From UBA5704 sp036264355 (lineage in GTDB: Bacteria > Acidobacteriota > Thermoanaerobaculia > Multivoradales > UBA5704): a stretch of 16,805 bases of DNA. Numbering within the stretch: the stretch's first letter is position 1; the number at the start of each line of letters is the position of its first letter. The position numbers were made by a program, and so were the translations under genes. Shown here piece after piece: positions 7,118-15,135 of the stretch. Below the pieces are notes generated by a model. That model saw only the letters and a program-made list of their open reading frames with translations, was not told where the DNA came from and made no database searches. The stretch spans positions 1 to 16,805 of the forward strand of contig DATARD010000193.1 of the NCBI GenBank assembly GCA_036264355.1. The letters are read 5' to 3'.

Positions 7118-8409
7118 CTCTTTCCCTCCGCGCGGGCGAGAATCCAGCGGCGCTTGGCGAGCATGTCATTGGCTGTACGGTCGAGATCCGCCAGCGCTGC
7201 GGCCGGTGTCGCGGCGCGCCGGATCGCCGATTCGCCGTGCTCGTCGATCGCATTGGCGATCTGTTCCCATTCCGGAACCTTGGGCATCGGCGCGACGCGT
7301 TCGAGCTGCTCGCGGAAGGCTGGGAAATAGGGATCGCGCGCCAGCGCCGGCGTTTCCCAAGCGCTACGCCGCGCCGGCAGGTCGCCGGTCAGCGTAAAGA
7401 AACGGACCTCTTGCGCCGGCTCCGACAGGAATTCGATCAGCTTCCGCGCCGCCTCTTTGTGATGTGAAGCGCGGAAGATGACGAGGCTGGAGCCTCCGGC
7501 CATCGAGATGCCGGTCGGCGCCGAGGCGTCGCGGGCCGGCAGCGGCGCGGTGGCCCATTTGCCTTCCATGTCCGGCGGCAGGCGGCGTTTGAATTCGCCG
7601 ACGTTCCACGGCCCGGTGATATGCATCGCAAACTCGTTCTGCGCGAACTGTTGATAGAGATTGGCGACCTGCGTGTTGCTCACCACCGGCGCGAAGCCAC
7701 GATGGAAGATCTCGACATAGAAATTGAACGCGTCGCGGAACGCTGGCTCTTCAAAGGCGCCGTGCGTGCCGTCCTGGGTGAGCAGAGAGGAGCCGTTCGA
7801 CAGCGCGAGCGCGAGGATCGGCTCGAACTCGTTGGTCGGCATCAGGATTCCCCAGCGGCTCTTCCGCTCGCGCTGGATGCGCGTCATCGCATCCAGCAGC
7901 TCATCCCAGGTGCGCGGACCGCGCGGATAACCGACCGATGCCAGCACGTCACTGCGGTAGAACAGAACGCGGGTGTCGACGTACCAGGGGATGCCGTAGA
8001 GAACGCCACCGACCACGTTGGTCGCCCAGATGCCGGGGAAGTCGTCGTGGCCGTCGATCGTCTTCGAGGCTTTCGCGAAAGGTCCGAGATCGGTGAGGCC
8101 GCGGACCGCGGCGAATTCTGGAATCCAGGTGTTTCCCACCTGCGCGATGTCCGGCGTGGCGTCGCCGACGTAGGCGGTCAGCAGCTTCTCGTGCGCCGCG
8201 ATCCAGGGGATCTGTTGCAAAGTGACATGGATGCCGGGGTTCCGCCGCTCGAAATCGGGAATCATCGCGGCGACGACCTCCCCTTCGCTGCCGAGCGCCC
8301 AGAATTCGATCTGTTCAACACCGCTCCGGCTCTGCCCGGTGCAGCCTGCAACACCCGGCAGAACGAGCAGAACCAGCAGGAGCACCGCGAGCGGCCGGCA
8401 CGGCTTCAT
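7114..8409 (-). CDS. Sugar-binding lipoprotein of an ABC transporter (extracellular solute-binding family 1)
   Basis: 431 residues from ATG 8409-8407, which overlaps the stop of the GH144 gene (ATGA); an in-frame ATG five codons earlier is possible but lies inside the previous gene. Residues 1-22 are a lipoprotein signal with lipobox VAG-C23. The mature part is typical of family 1 binding proteins: IEFWALGSEGEVV at the start, DFERRNPGI (about 53-61), PDIAQVGNTW, YGIPWYVDTRVLFYR (hinge region), TWDEL, and GPWNVGEF with an SSLVIF strand near the hinge exit. Such proteins capture mono- or oligosaccharides in the periplasm and pass them to the permease pair encoded immediately downstream. The ligand cannot be read from sequence; its place after a GH144-type gene suggests a beta-gluco-oligosaccharide. 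Confidence 0.93.
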   Translation of the reverse strand: MKPCRPLAVLLLVLLVLPGVAGCTGQSRSGVEQIEFWALGSEGEVVAAMIPDFERRNPGIHVTLQQIPWIAAHEKLLTAYVGDATPDIAQVGNTWIPEFAAVRGLTDLGPFAKASKTIDGHDDFPGIWATNVVGGVLYGIPWYVDTRVLFYRSDVLASVGYPRGPRTWDELLDAMTRIQRERKSRWGILMPTNEFEPILALALSNGSSLLTQDGTHGAFEEPAFRDAFNFYVEIFHRGFAPVVSNTQVANLYQQFAQNEFAMHITGPWNVGEFKRRLPPDMEGKWATAPLPARDASAPTGISMAGGSSLVIFRASHHKEAARKLIEFLSEPAQEVRFFTLTGDLPARRSAWETPALARDPYFPAFREQLERVAPMPKVPEWEQIANAIDEHGESAIRRAATPAAALADLDRTANDMLAKRRWILARAEGKR

Positions 8410-9791
8410 TGGGCGTCCAGCCATCCGCCGGTGAAGCCGGCCCGCTTCAGGCCCTGCACGATGTGCACGTTCTTGTGCATGGTCTTCCAGACCAGGCCGC
8501 TGCGGTAGTTTTCGATCATCGCGACGATCGGTCCCTGGTCGATGCCGAGATAGTCGACGTCGAACCAGCCGACGGTTGGATTGAAAGCGTCGCGGAATCC
8601 GTATTTCGAGTAGAGACGATCGCCGTAGCGCTGGCGCATCTCGCGCAGGGCCCGCAACGAGATCTCCGGCGTGAAGACGATCGAGGAGATGGCGGCGGTC
8701 GGGGCGATTGTCCCGTCATCGCGGATCTCGGTCGCGCTGGCGCCGCGCGCGGCATAGCCATAGAAAGTGATCTCGCGGCCGTCGACCGTCCGCTTCCCGT
8801 CTCCGGGGCCGTCGCAGGCGGTGAGCCCCCAGATCGTGTCGCCATAGTCGCGGTAGTGGTTGGGGTTGGCGATCGCGTAGGAGCGTTGCGAGAGCGTGGC
8901 ACGGCGCGAGTTCTCGAAGTAATCGATGCCGTGCTCGCGACTCATGTCGTCGCGGCCGCCCTGGATACCGCGGAAGTCGATCCAGACGTGCGAGTATTGA
9001 TGTCCGAAGAGCGGCGCGAAGAGGATGTGGTCCTGGCCGTAGAACGTTCCCCAGCGATCGGTCTTCGTATATTCGCCCCAGGCTTTGGCGTCGACCGGAT
9101 GGGTCGGCGAGCCGAGCGCGAGGACGATGACGATCATCGCTTCGTTGTAGCCGCGCCAGTCGTAGGTGTGGAAACCCTCCTCGGGCGTCCAGCCCATGCT
9201 GATCGCATGATCCCGCACCTGCTCCCAGGGCCAATCGACGCGGGTGTAGAGCTCCTCGGCGGTCGAACGGATCGCCGCCTCGGTGGGATCGTCGTGGTCG
9301 AAATACGACTGTGTAAACAGCACGCCGGCCATCAGCAGCGAGGTGTCAATGGTCGACAGCTCGATCGTCTGGAAGCGCTCGCCGGTGCGCATGTCGAGAA
9401 AATGATAGAAGAATCCCTTGTAGCCGGAAACGCCGTGCGGCTGGGGACCCTGTTTCATCGCGAGGAGCGAGCGCAATGTCGCAAGTGTGCGCGCGGCGGC
9501 TTCGGCGCGCGGCACATAGCCGCGCTCGGCGCCGATGCCATAAACGGTCAGGCCGAAACCGACCGCGGCGATGCTCGAAAACGACGGCGTCGGCGCGCGG
9601 TCGGGAACGAGCAGCGTGTGCGGGTCCGCGAGGTCCCAGAAGTAGTGGAAGCTGCGGCTCTCGACGTCGTCGAGGAGCGCTTCATCGCTGAGATGGCTGG
9701 GCTGGGTGGGGTGGCGGACCGGCGAGCCGGCGCAAGCAGTGAGAGATACTGCGAGAAGGAGAGCGGCGAGTCTCTGGGGCATGCGGACCAT
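8406..9791 (-). CDS. GH144/glycoamylase-type lipoprotein, probable beta-1,2-glucan-active glycosidase
   Basis: 461 residues. Signal peptide with lipobox LTAC (Cys20), so it is probably anchored in the outer or inner membrane. The body is a complete glycoamylase-type (Pfam Glycoamylase) (alpha/alpha)6 protein: SFHYFWDLADP (47-57), VGFGLTVYGIGAERGY (77-92), GFFYHFLDMRTGER (126-139), STIDTSLLMAGVL (146-158), YDWRGYNEAMIVIVLALGSP (210-229), LFGHQYSHVWIDFRG (261-275), FYGYAARGA (343-351), and the C-terminal VGWFDVDYLGIDQGP (407-421). Characterised members of GH144 cleave beta-1,2-glucans (sophoro-oligosaccharides). The fold assignment is firm and the substrate is inference from the family. The start at 9791 has only a weak GAGAAC-type Shine-Dalgarno; the ATG at 9782 is an alternative. 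It is 66 bases after the receptor gene, and its stop overlaps the binding-protein start. Confidence 0.88.
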   Translation of the reverse strand: MVRMPQRLAALLLAVSLTACAGSPVRHPTQPSHLSDEALLDDVESRSFHYFWDLADPHTLLVPDRAPTPSFSSIAAVGFGLTVYGIGAERGYVPRAEAAARTLATLRSLLAMKQGPQPHGVSGYKGFFYHFLDMRTGERFQTIELSTIDTSLLMAGVLFTQSYFDHDDPTEAAIRSTAEELYTRVDWPWEQVRDHAISMGWTPEEGFHTYDWRGYNEAMIVIVLALGSPTHPVDAKAWGEYTKTDRWGTFYGQDHILFAPLFGHQYSHVWIDFRGIQGGRDDMSREHGIDYFENSRRATLSQRSYAIANPNHYRDYGDTIWGLTACDGPGDGKRTVDGREITFYGYAARGASATEIRDDGTIAPTAAISSIVFTPEISLRALREMRQRYGDRLYSKYGFRDAFNPTVGWFDVDYLGIDQGPIVAMIENYRSGLVWKTMHKNVHIVQGLKRAGFTGGWLDAQ

Positions 9792-9810
9792 AGGGTTCTC
9801 AGAAAGAATG

Positions 9811-9836
9811 GGTGGGCGGATTTGCGTCCGCCCACC
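9811..9836 (-). terminator. Strong intercistronic hairpin between receptor and GH144 genes
   Basis: GGTGGGCGGA (9811-9820) and TCCGCCCACC (9827-9836) pair over ten bases with a six-base loop. On the minus strand the stem follows the receptor stop by about 20 bases and is followed by a weakly T-rich ATTCTTTCT. It could be a partial terminator or an mRNA-stabilising structure that lowers expression of the genes after the receptor. It sits in the only sizeable gap inside the operon. Confidence 0.6.
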
Positions 9837-9857
9837 GCTCCAGAGGAGCCTACACCA

Positions 9858-12677
9858 TCAGAAGTTGATCTTGAGGCCGACCTGCTCGCGGCGGCCCAGG
9901 TTGTTGACGCAGCCCGGCTGGCCGAAGCTGGGGTTTCCTTCCGGCGGAATGAAGTTGTTCAGACAGCCGTAGCTCGCCCAGTTGAAGGCGTTGAAGATCT
10001 CGCCGACGACGCCCACCGAAACGCTGTGCATCACGGGGAAATCCTTTTCCAGGCGGAAGTCGACCGAACGGCTGGCGAAGCCCCAGGTCGTCGGCGGACG
10101 GATCGAGCGCTCGAACGGGTGCGTTCTCTCGCGGGCCGCGAGATCGAATCCTTGCGAGAAGTCGAGCACGTTGGTCGCGCCGCCGCTGCCGAGCGTGATG
10201 GTGGTGGCGAAGCGCACTTCCCATGGCAAGGCGAAGATGCCGTTGGCGACGATGTGGTTGCGCTCCGAGTCGGGCACCTCATGGCGCGGGTACTGCGCCG
10301 CGCTCGGATAGTCGAGGCTGAACAGGTCGTTGCCGTTCTGCTCGGCCTTGGCGTGGGTCCAGGCGAAGTGCACTCCCCAGCCGTCCATGAACGGACGGTC
10401 GAGAGTGAGGAAGACGCCGCTGTACCAGTAGTCCTTGCCCTGCGGATCGGAAATGATCACGTTGCCGTAGCCGGGCACCAGAGCCTGGCAGCAGAGGCCG
10501 CTCGCCGACAGCCAGGTGAAACCGTGATAGCCGCGGACGTTGTTATAGCTCAGGGAGCCGGTCCATTTGCCGAGCGCCTGACGGATTCCGAGGTTCCACT
10601 GGTTCGAGTAGGGAGTCTTCGTGTTGTTGTCGAGGAGATAGATCTCCGGGTTGGTCGCTCCCGAGGCGATGAGTGCGTTCAAGCCCGCAGGGGTCAGATA
10701 GCTCGGATTCCACTTGATCGTGCCGGGCCGCCCGTCGGGTGAAAACTCGATGCGGTAGACCGGATATTGCAGCCGGTAGCGCTCGTCGAGGGTGGCGTTG
10801 AGGAAGATGCGGTCGTAATAACGGCCGAATCCACCGAAGACGACCGACCGGCTGTCGCCGCGCAGGTCGTAGGAGAAGCCGAGGCGCGGCTGGAACGCGT
10901 TCTTGTAGGGATCACGCTCGTTGCCGTTCGAGAAGTAGTCCGAGCTCACCTTGCCGGCGAGCGCCGCCGCGATGCCGGGCGGGGTGACATAGCTTGCGTC
11001 GAGCTGTTTTGTCTCGTAGTCCCAGCGCACGCCGAGGTTCACCGTCATCCGCTGGCCGATCAGCCAGGAGTCCTGGGCGTAGACGCCGTATTCGTTGTTG
11101 TTGACCGAGAGGAGCGGATTGCCGAAGCCGAACTGCGCTTCGAACGGCTGATCGAAGGTGTAGCCGTTGGCAGGGTCGTTACGGAAATTGTAGACCGGGT
11201 TGCCGTTGAGGCTCTTGTTGACGTTGTAGCGCAGGTGATCGATGTTGCCACCGATCTGGAAGTTGTGATCGCCTCCCCATTGCGTGACCGCCTGGCTGTA
11301 ATCGTCCCGCAGCTCGATCCGTTGCTGGTCGAATTTCTGGGTCGTCGAGGCGCCGCCGATGCGGATGACGCCTTCATAGAAAAGCCCGACCAGGTTGGGG
11401 TTGAGCGGCGTCGGGTTCCAGGCATACTCCTGCCAGCTCAGCGACGCCTGGTTCAAGGCGGTGTTGTTGTTCCACTGGTGGCGGAGCGTCGAGCCATAGA
11501 CCCAGTTCTTGATGTCGTTGGCCGCCTGAAAGGAGACCGGCGGGTTGTTGCCGGAGCCGAAGTCGCGCGTCTCATGCTCGTGACGGTAGTTGCCGCTGAA
11601 ATCGACGAGCTGATTCTCCGCCGGCTGCCAGCTCAGCTTGCCGAACGCGAGGTTCGACTTGAAGGGGCTGGCGAAGACGCCGACGTACTGGCTGAACTGG
11701 CTCGCGAACGCCGCGTTGCCGACCGTGACCGGCGTCGTCGCGTGCTCGTCGTCGCCTTCGTAGGAGAAGAAATAGTGGAGCTTGTCCTTGACGATCGGAC
11801 CGCCGATCGAGAGGCCCGGCTGGCTGCGGTGATAGTCCTGGTTGGTGCTGAGGGTCGAATACTGGAAGCCCTGCGGCAGCGGCGCCACCCACTGTTTGGG
11901 CTGGTAGAACCAGAAGGCCTGCCCGTGGATGTCATTGCCGCCCGACTTGGTGACCGCCGAGATGATGACGCTGGACGCCTTCTCGTATTGCGCGCCGTAG
12001 TTCTGGGTGATGACGCGAAACTCCTGCACGGCGTTTTGCGGGAACGGGTTGCCGCGGCTCGAATCCTGGCCCACCAGGCCGCCCTGCAGCACGTCGTTCT
12101 TGAAGCTCACGCCGTCGATGAAGACGTTCGTCTGCTCGGCCGGCTGGGCGTCGCCGGCGATCGTCTTGCGCTGCGGATCGTTCGACAGCCGGACACCCGG
12201 AGCGAGGGCCGCGAACTTGAGGAAGTTGCGGTCGTCCTGCGGCAGGTTCTCGATCTGTTCCTTGGTGACGTTGGTCGCCGCTTCCGGCGTCCGCGTGTCG
12301 ATGACCTGCTCGCCGACGACGGTGATCGATTCACTGAGAGTCGCATTCTTCGTCATCACGAACGTGATGTTCGCGTTCTGTCCGACGAGGACGTTCACTT
12401 TTTGTGTGTGCGGCTCAAACCCCTGCGCCGACACGATGATGTTGTATTCGCCCGGCGTCAGGCCGCCGAGGTTGAACGATCCATCGGGGCCGGCTTTGAC
12501 GGTTTTGACGAACCCCGAGTCGGTGCCGACGGCGTTGACCTCGGCATCGGCGAGCGCTGCGTCCTTCTCGTCCACCACCTTGCCGCGGATGGTCGCCGTC
12601 GCCGACTGCGCGAACGCGGACGCCGCGAGCGCGCCGGCGAGCAGCACGAAAAGACATACCCTCAACATTCGAGTCAT
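9858..12677 (-). CDS. Oar-like TonB-dependent outer membrane receptor
   Basis: 939 residues. Signal peptide 1-23 (cleavage AFA-Q24). Residues about 26-110 form a carboxypeptidase-regulatory-like/SusC-type N-terminal beta-sandwich (GKVVDEKDAALADAEV, GSFNLGGLTPGEYNI). About 112-240 is the plug domain, with TPEAATNVTKEQIENLPQ and FIDGVSFKNDVLQGG. The rest is a beta-barrel rich in alternating aromatic strands, ending in LKINF with a terminal Phe as expected for barrel insertion. No clear TonB box is visible. This Oar-like type is expanded in Acidobacteriota. It presumably imports an oligosaccharide across the outer membrane for the GH144 enzyme and ABC transporter encoded downstream. The ATG at 12677 overlaps the LacI stop (ATGA), and a purine-rich AGGAGAGGAG lies just before it. 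Confidence 0.92.
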   Translation of the reverse strand: MTRMLRVCLFVLLAGALAASAFAQSATATIRGKVVDEKDAALADAEVNAVGTDSGFVKTVKAGPDGSFNLGGLTPGEYNIIVSAQGFEPHTQKVNVLVGQNANITFVMTKNATLSESITVVGEQVIDTRTPEAATNVTKEQIENLPQDDRNFLKFAALAPGVRLSNDPQRKTIAGDAQPAEQTNVFIDGVSFKNDVLQGGLVGQDSSRGNPFPQNAVQEFRVITQNYGAQYEKASSVIISAVTKSGGNDIHGQAFWFYQPKQWVAPLPQGFQYSTLSTNQDYHRSQPGLSIGGPIVKDKLHYFFSYEGDDEHATTPVTVGNAAFASQFSQYVGVFASPFKSNLAFGKLSWQPAENQLVDFSGNYRHEHETRDFGSGNNPPVSFQAANDIKNWVYGSTLRHQWNNNTALNQASLSWQEYAWNPTPLNPNLVGLFYEGVIRIGGASTTQKFDQQRIELRDDYSQAVTQWGGDHNFQIGGNIDHLRYNVNKSLNGNPVYNFRNDPANGYTFDQPFEAQFGFGNPLLSVNNNEYGVYAQDSWLIGQRMTVNLGVRWDYETKQLDASYVTPPGIAAALAGKVSSDYFSNGNERDPYKNAFQPRLGFSYDLRGDSRSVVFGGFGRYYDRIFLNATLDERYRLQYPVYRIEFSPDGRPGTIKWNPSYLTPAGLNALIASGATNPEIYLLDNNTKTPYSNQWNLGIRQALGKWTGSLSYNNVRGYHGFTWLSASGLCCQALVPGYGNVIISDPQGKDYWYSGVFLTLDRPFMDGWGVHFAWTHAKAEQNGNDLFSLDYPSAAQYPRHEVPDSERNHIVANGIFALPWEVRFATTITLGSGGATNVLDFSQGFDLAARERTHPFERSIRPPTTWGFASRSVDFRLEKDFPVMHSVSVGVVGEIFNAFNWASYGCLNNFIPPEGNPSFGQPGCVNNLGRREQVGLKINF

Positions 12678-13735
12678 GACTCCTCTCCTTTTTTCCGGAT
12701 TTCAGGGCTACAACATGATTTGCGGATGATGAGCGTGGTGGCGATCCGGTCGCGCCGGCCGGCCGCAGCAAAGGCGGGCCGCTCGATGGCGCCGAGAAGG
12801 AGGCCGAAAGCGCGGCGTCCAAGATCGGCGATGTCGACACGGATGGTGGTGAGAGGGGGCGCCACGTAGCGGGCGATGGGGATGTCGTCGAAGCCTGCCA
12901 CGGACATCTGGCTCGGCACCACGACTCCAGATTCGGCGAGAGCCGCGAGAGCGCCGACAGCCATCGAGTCGTTCGCCGCGAAGATCGCCGTCGGCCGCGG
13001 CTTCGTCTTGAGGATCTTGAGCGCCGCGGCGTGGCCGGACTCCTCGGTGAAGCTGCCGGCGAGCTCAAGGCGCCGGCTCACCGTCAGGCCGAGCCCGTTC
13101 ATCGCGTCGCGAAAGCCGCGCAGACGCTCGCGCGCATCGGCGTTCTGCGCCGGCCCCTTGATGAAGGCGATGCGGCTGTGCCCGAGCTCGGCGAGGAGGC
13201 GTGTCATCGCCTGCGCGCCGCCGTAGTTGTCGATCGTGATGGCGTCGCGGCCGTTGTCGGTCGAGTTCAGCAGCACGAGCGGCAGACCGGACGGCAGGGA
13301 CCTGTGCAGCGAGGCGTGGCTGACGTCGGGAGCCATGACCACAAGCCCGTCGACCCGGCCGCGCATGGCGGCCAGGACCTCCAGCATCTCGCCGGCGTCG
13401 CTGTGCGAGCCGGAGACCAGGATGTGGTAGCCGGTGCGGCGCGCCGCGACGTCGATGCCGCGGATCACCTCGGAGAAGAACTCGCCATGGACGTCCGGCA
13501 GCACGATGCCGATCGTCTGGCTGCGCCGGATGCTGAGCGAGCGGGCGGCGACGTTCGGCACGTAGCACAGCGCCTCGGCCGCGGCCAGCACCTGTTGCAG
13601 CGTCTCCTCGCGCACCACCGTCTTGCCGTTGAGCACGCGCGACACAGTGGCCGCCGACACCCCCGCTCGCGCGGCGACGTCGTGGATCGTCACGGCTGTC
13701 CGGCCCTGTCTGCGAGATCTTCGTGATTGCGGCAA
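12674..13735 (-). CDS. LacI-family transcriptional regulator, probable operon repressor
   Basis: 353 residues from a TTG at 13735-13733, with a GAGG ribosome binding site at 13745-13742 (spacing 6). A GTG at codon 15 is an alternative start. Residues 15-37 are the LacI helix-turn-helix (VTIHDVAARAGVSAATVSRVLNG region), followed by the hinge segment YVPNVAARSLSIRRS and the periplasmic-binding-protein-like sensor domain (TIGIVLPDVHGEFF, RVDGLVVMAPD, FAANDSMAVGALAAL, SVAGFDDIPIARYVAPPLTT). It ends in KKGEES with its stop overlapping the receptor start, so it is the first gene of the operon. The perfect operator upstream suggests it represses itself and the whole operon and is released by a sugar from the imported substrate. 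Confidence 0.95.
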   Translation of the reverse strand: MPQSRRSRRQGRTAVTIHDVAARAGVSAATVSRVLNGKTVVREETLQQVLAAAEALCYVPNVAARSLSIRRSQTIGIVLPDVHGEFFSEVIRGIDVAARRTGYHILVSGSHSDAGEMLEVLAAMRGRVDGLVVMAPDVSHASLHRSLPSGLPLVLLNSTDNGRDAITIDNYGGAQAMTRLLAELGHSRIAFIKGPAQNADARERLRGFRDAMNGLGLTVSRRLELAGSFTEESGHAAALKILKTKPRPTAIFAANDSMAVGALAALAESGVVVPSQMSVAGFDDIPIARYVAPPLTTIRVDIADLGRRAFGLLLGAIERPAFAAAGRRDRIATTLIIRKSCCSPEIRKKGEES

Positions 13736-13747
13736 GCGTTGCCTCGT

Positions 13748-13771
13748 CTCGATGTAACCGCTTACATCGAG
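13748..13771. promoter_or_regulatory. LacI-family operator
   Basis: Perfect inverted repeat with 10-base arms: CTCGATGTAA (13748-13757), centre CCGC, TTACATCGAG (13762-13771). The core TGTAA-CCGC-TTACA matches the TGTAANCGNTTACA pattern common for LacI-family regulators of sugar genes. It ends 12 bases before the LacI TTG start and covers the predicted +1 of the minus-strand promoter, as expected for autorepression. It is also within 70 bases of the divergent receiver-LpxC start. Confidence 0.9.
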
Positions 13772-13773
13772 GT

Positions 13774-13802
13774 AAGGTACTGTACCTCCCGCCGGCTGTC
13801 AA
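13774..13802 (-). promoter_or_regulatory. Sigma-70-type promoter of the sugar operon
   Basis: On the minus strand a perfect TTGACA (-35, 13802-13797) is followed after 17 bases by TACCTT (-10, 13779-13774). Transcription would start near 13767, inside the operator. The -10 is a weak match, so the promoter call rests on the perfect -35, the spacing and the operator position. The -10 overlaps a small palindrome, AGGTAC-T-GTACCT (13775-13787), that could be a second binding site. Confidence 0.6.
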
Positions 13803-13835
13803 CGCTGCTATGCTACGGCGCAGGAGACCTGACGC

Positions 13836-15131
13836 ATGTCCGAGCTGATTCTGATCGTGGACGACGAACCCGGCATCCTTACCACCCTGGGGGGGATCCT
13901 GTCCGATGAAGGCTATTCGACCCTGACGACGTCCAGCGGCACCGAGGCGCTGAGCCTCTATGCGGAAAAGCGGCCCGCGGTGGTCTTCCTCGACATCTGG
14001 CTGGCCGACCGCGACGGGCTCGAGACGTTGCAGGCGCTGCGCAACGCGGACCCGACCGCCGCGGTGGTCATGATGTCGGGGCACGGCACGACCGCCACCG
14101 CCGTCAAGGCGATCAAGATGGGCGCTTTCGACTATCTGGAGAAGCCGCTCTCCTATAAGAGGTCGGTGGACGCCGCCGCCGGCGCGCTGGCTTACAAGCG
14201 CTCCCTCGCGGCGGGCACCGGAGACGCCTTCCCCGAGCTTCCGGCCCGTGACCACGCGGACGGCGAGCGCCGTTTCACTGCCGCGCCGGCCCTGCCTCTC
14301 CTCGTCGAGACCGGCCGGCGGCAGCGGACGATCCGTCATTCGACCGTGGTCTACGGCCTCGGGCTGCACTCCGGCCAGCGCACCGGCATGGTCCTCCAGC
14401 CTCTCCCCGAGGACAGCGGCATCCATTTCGTCACCCTCCCCACCGGCGTCGAGATCCCGGCCCACGTGCAAGCGGTCGCCGACACCGACTACGCCACCAC
14501 TCTGTCCGGCGACGGGGAGAACATCAAGACCGTCGAGCACCTCCTCTCGGCGCTCCACGCCTACGGCGTCGGCAACCTCCTGATCAAGGTCAACGGGGAG
14601 ATCCCGGTCCTCGACGGCTCCGCGCTCGAATTCTCCAAGATCCTCGACGAGGTGGGCATCGCCGAGCAGGACGGAGGGCAGCGCGAGGTCGTCATCGACC
14701 GGCGGTACGAGGTGCGCGGCTCCGGAGAGAAAGTCCTGGCCATCGAGCCGGCCGACCGCTTCTCGGTCTCCTACCTCCTGCGCTACCCGCCGCCCATCGG
14801 CGAGCAGTCCTACGACTTCACCCTGTCGTCGACCGAAACCTACAACCGGGAGATCGCCCCGGCCCGCACCTTCGGCTTCATGAAAGACCTGAAGATGCTC
14901 AACGAGCTCGGCCTGGGCTCCGGCGGCCGCCTCGACAACTTCATCCTCGTCGGCGAGGACGAGGTCCTGAACACCGAACTCCGCTTCCCCGACGAGTTCG
15001 TCCGCCACAAGATCCTGGACATCATCGGCGACCTCTACCTCCTCGGCTACCCCATCCGCGGCAAAGTCACCGCCCGTCTGACCGGCCACCGGGACAACAT
15101 CGCGCTGCTCAAGCAGATCGTGGCAGGGTAG
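13836..15131 (+). CDS. lpxC: Fusion of a two-component receiver domain with LpxC (UDP-3-O-acyl-GlcNAc deacetylase)
   Basis: 431 residues with AGGAG at 13822-13826. Residues 1-122 are a complete receiver domain closest in style to NtrX/NtrC receivers: acidic pair D9/D10, phosphoacceptor D53 (FLDIWL), S81 (MMSGHG) and K103 (LEKP). A linker of about 35 residues follows, with no AAA+ or DNA-binding part. Residues about 160-431 are a full LpxC: GLGLHSG (174-180), TTLSGDG (221-227), TVEHLLSAL with E234/H235, ARTFGF (343-348), HKILDIIGD with H391/D395 (zinc ligands) and D399, and GHRDNIALLKQ with H418 (catalytic His). LpxC commits UDP-acyl-GlcNAc to lipid A synthesis in the cytoplasm. The linker and LpxC start offer no in-frame ATG, and the first GTG (residue 171) would remove the first strand, so the enzyme is made only as a fusion. 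No histidine kinase is nearby. Confidence 0.95.
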   Translation: MSELILIVDDEPGILTTLGGILSDEGYSTLTTSSGTEALSLYAEKRPAVVFLDIWLADRDGLETLQALRNADPTAAVVMMSGHGTTATAVKAIKMGAFDYLEKPLSYKRSVDAAAGALAYKRSLAAGTGDAFPELPARDHADGERRFTAAPALPLLVETGRRQRTIRHSTVVYGLGLHSGQRTGMVLQPLPEDSGIHFVTLPTGVEIPAHVQAVADTDYATTLSGDGENIKTVEHLLSALHAYGVGNLLIKVNGEIPVLDGSALEFSKILDEVGIAEQDGGQREVVIDRRYEVRGSGEKVLAIEPADRFSVSYLLRYPPPIGEQSYDFTLSSTETYNREIAPARTFGFMKDLKMLNELGLGSGGRLDNFILVGEDEVLNTELRFPDEFVRHKILDIIGDLYLLGYPIRGKVTARLTGHRDNIALLKQIVAG

Positions 15132-15135
15132 GCGA

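Noticed and set aside
8409..10742. Open frame of 777 codons on the plus strand
   Set aside because: It lies antisense to the GH144 and receptor genes, both of which have clear domains and signal peptides. The translation is Arg/Val/Glu-rich low-information sequence typical of antisense frames in GC-rich DNA.
10767..12869. Open frame of 700 codons on the plus strand
   Set aside because: Antisense shadow of the TonB-dependent receptor and the end of the LacI gene; no motif or ribosome binding site.
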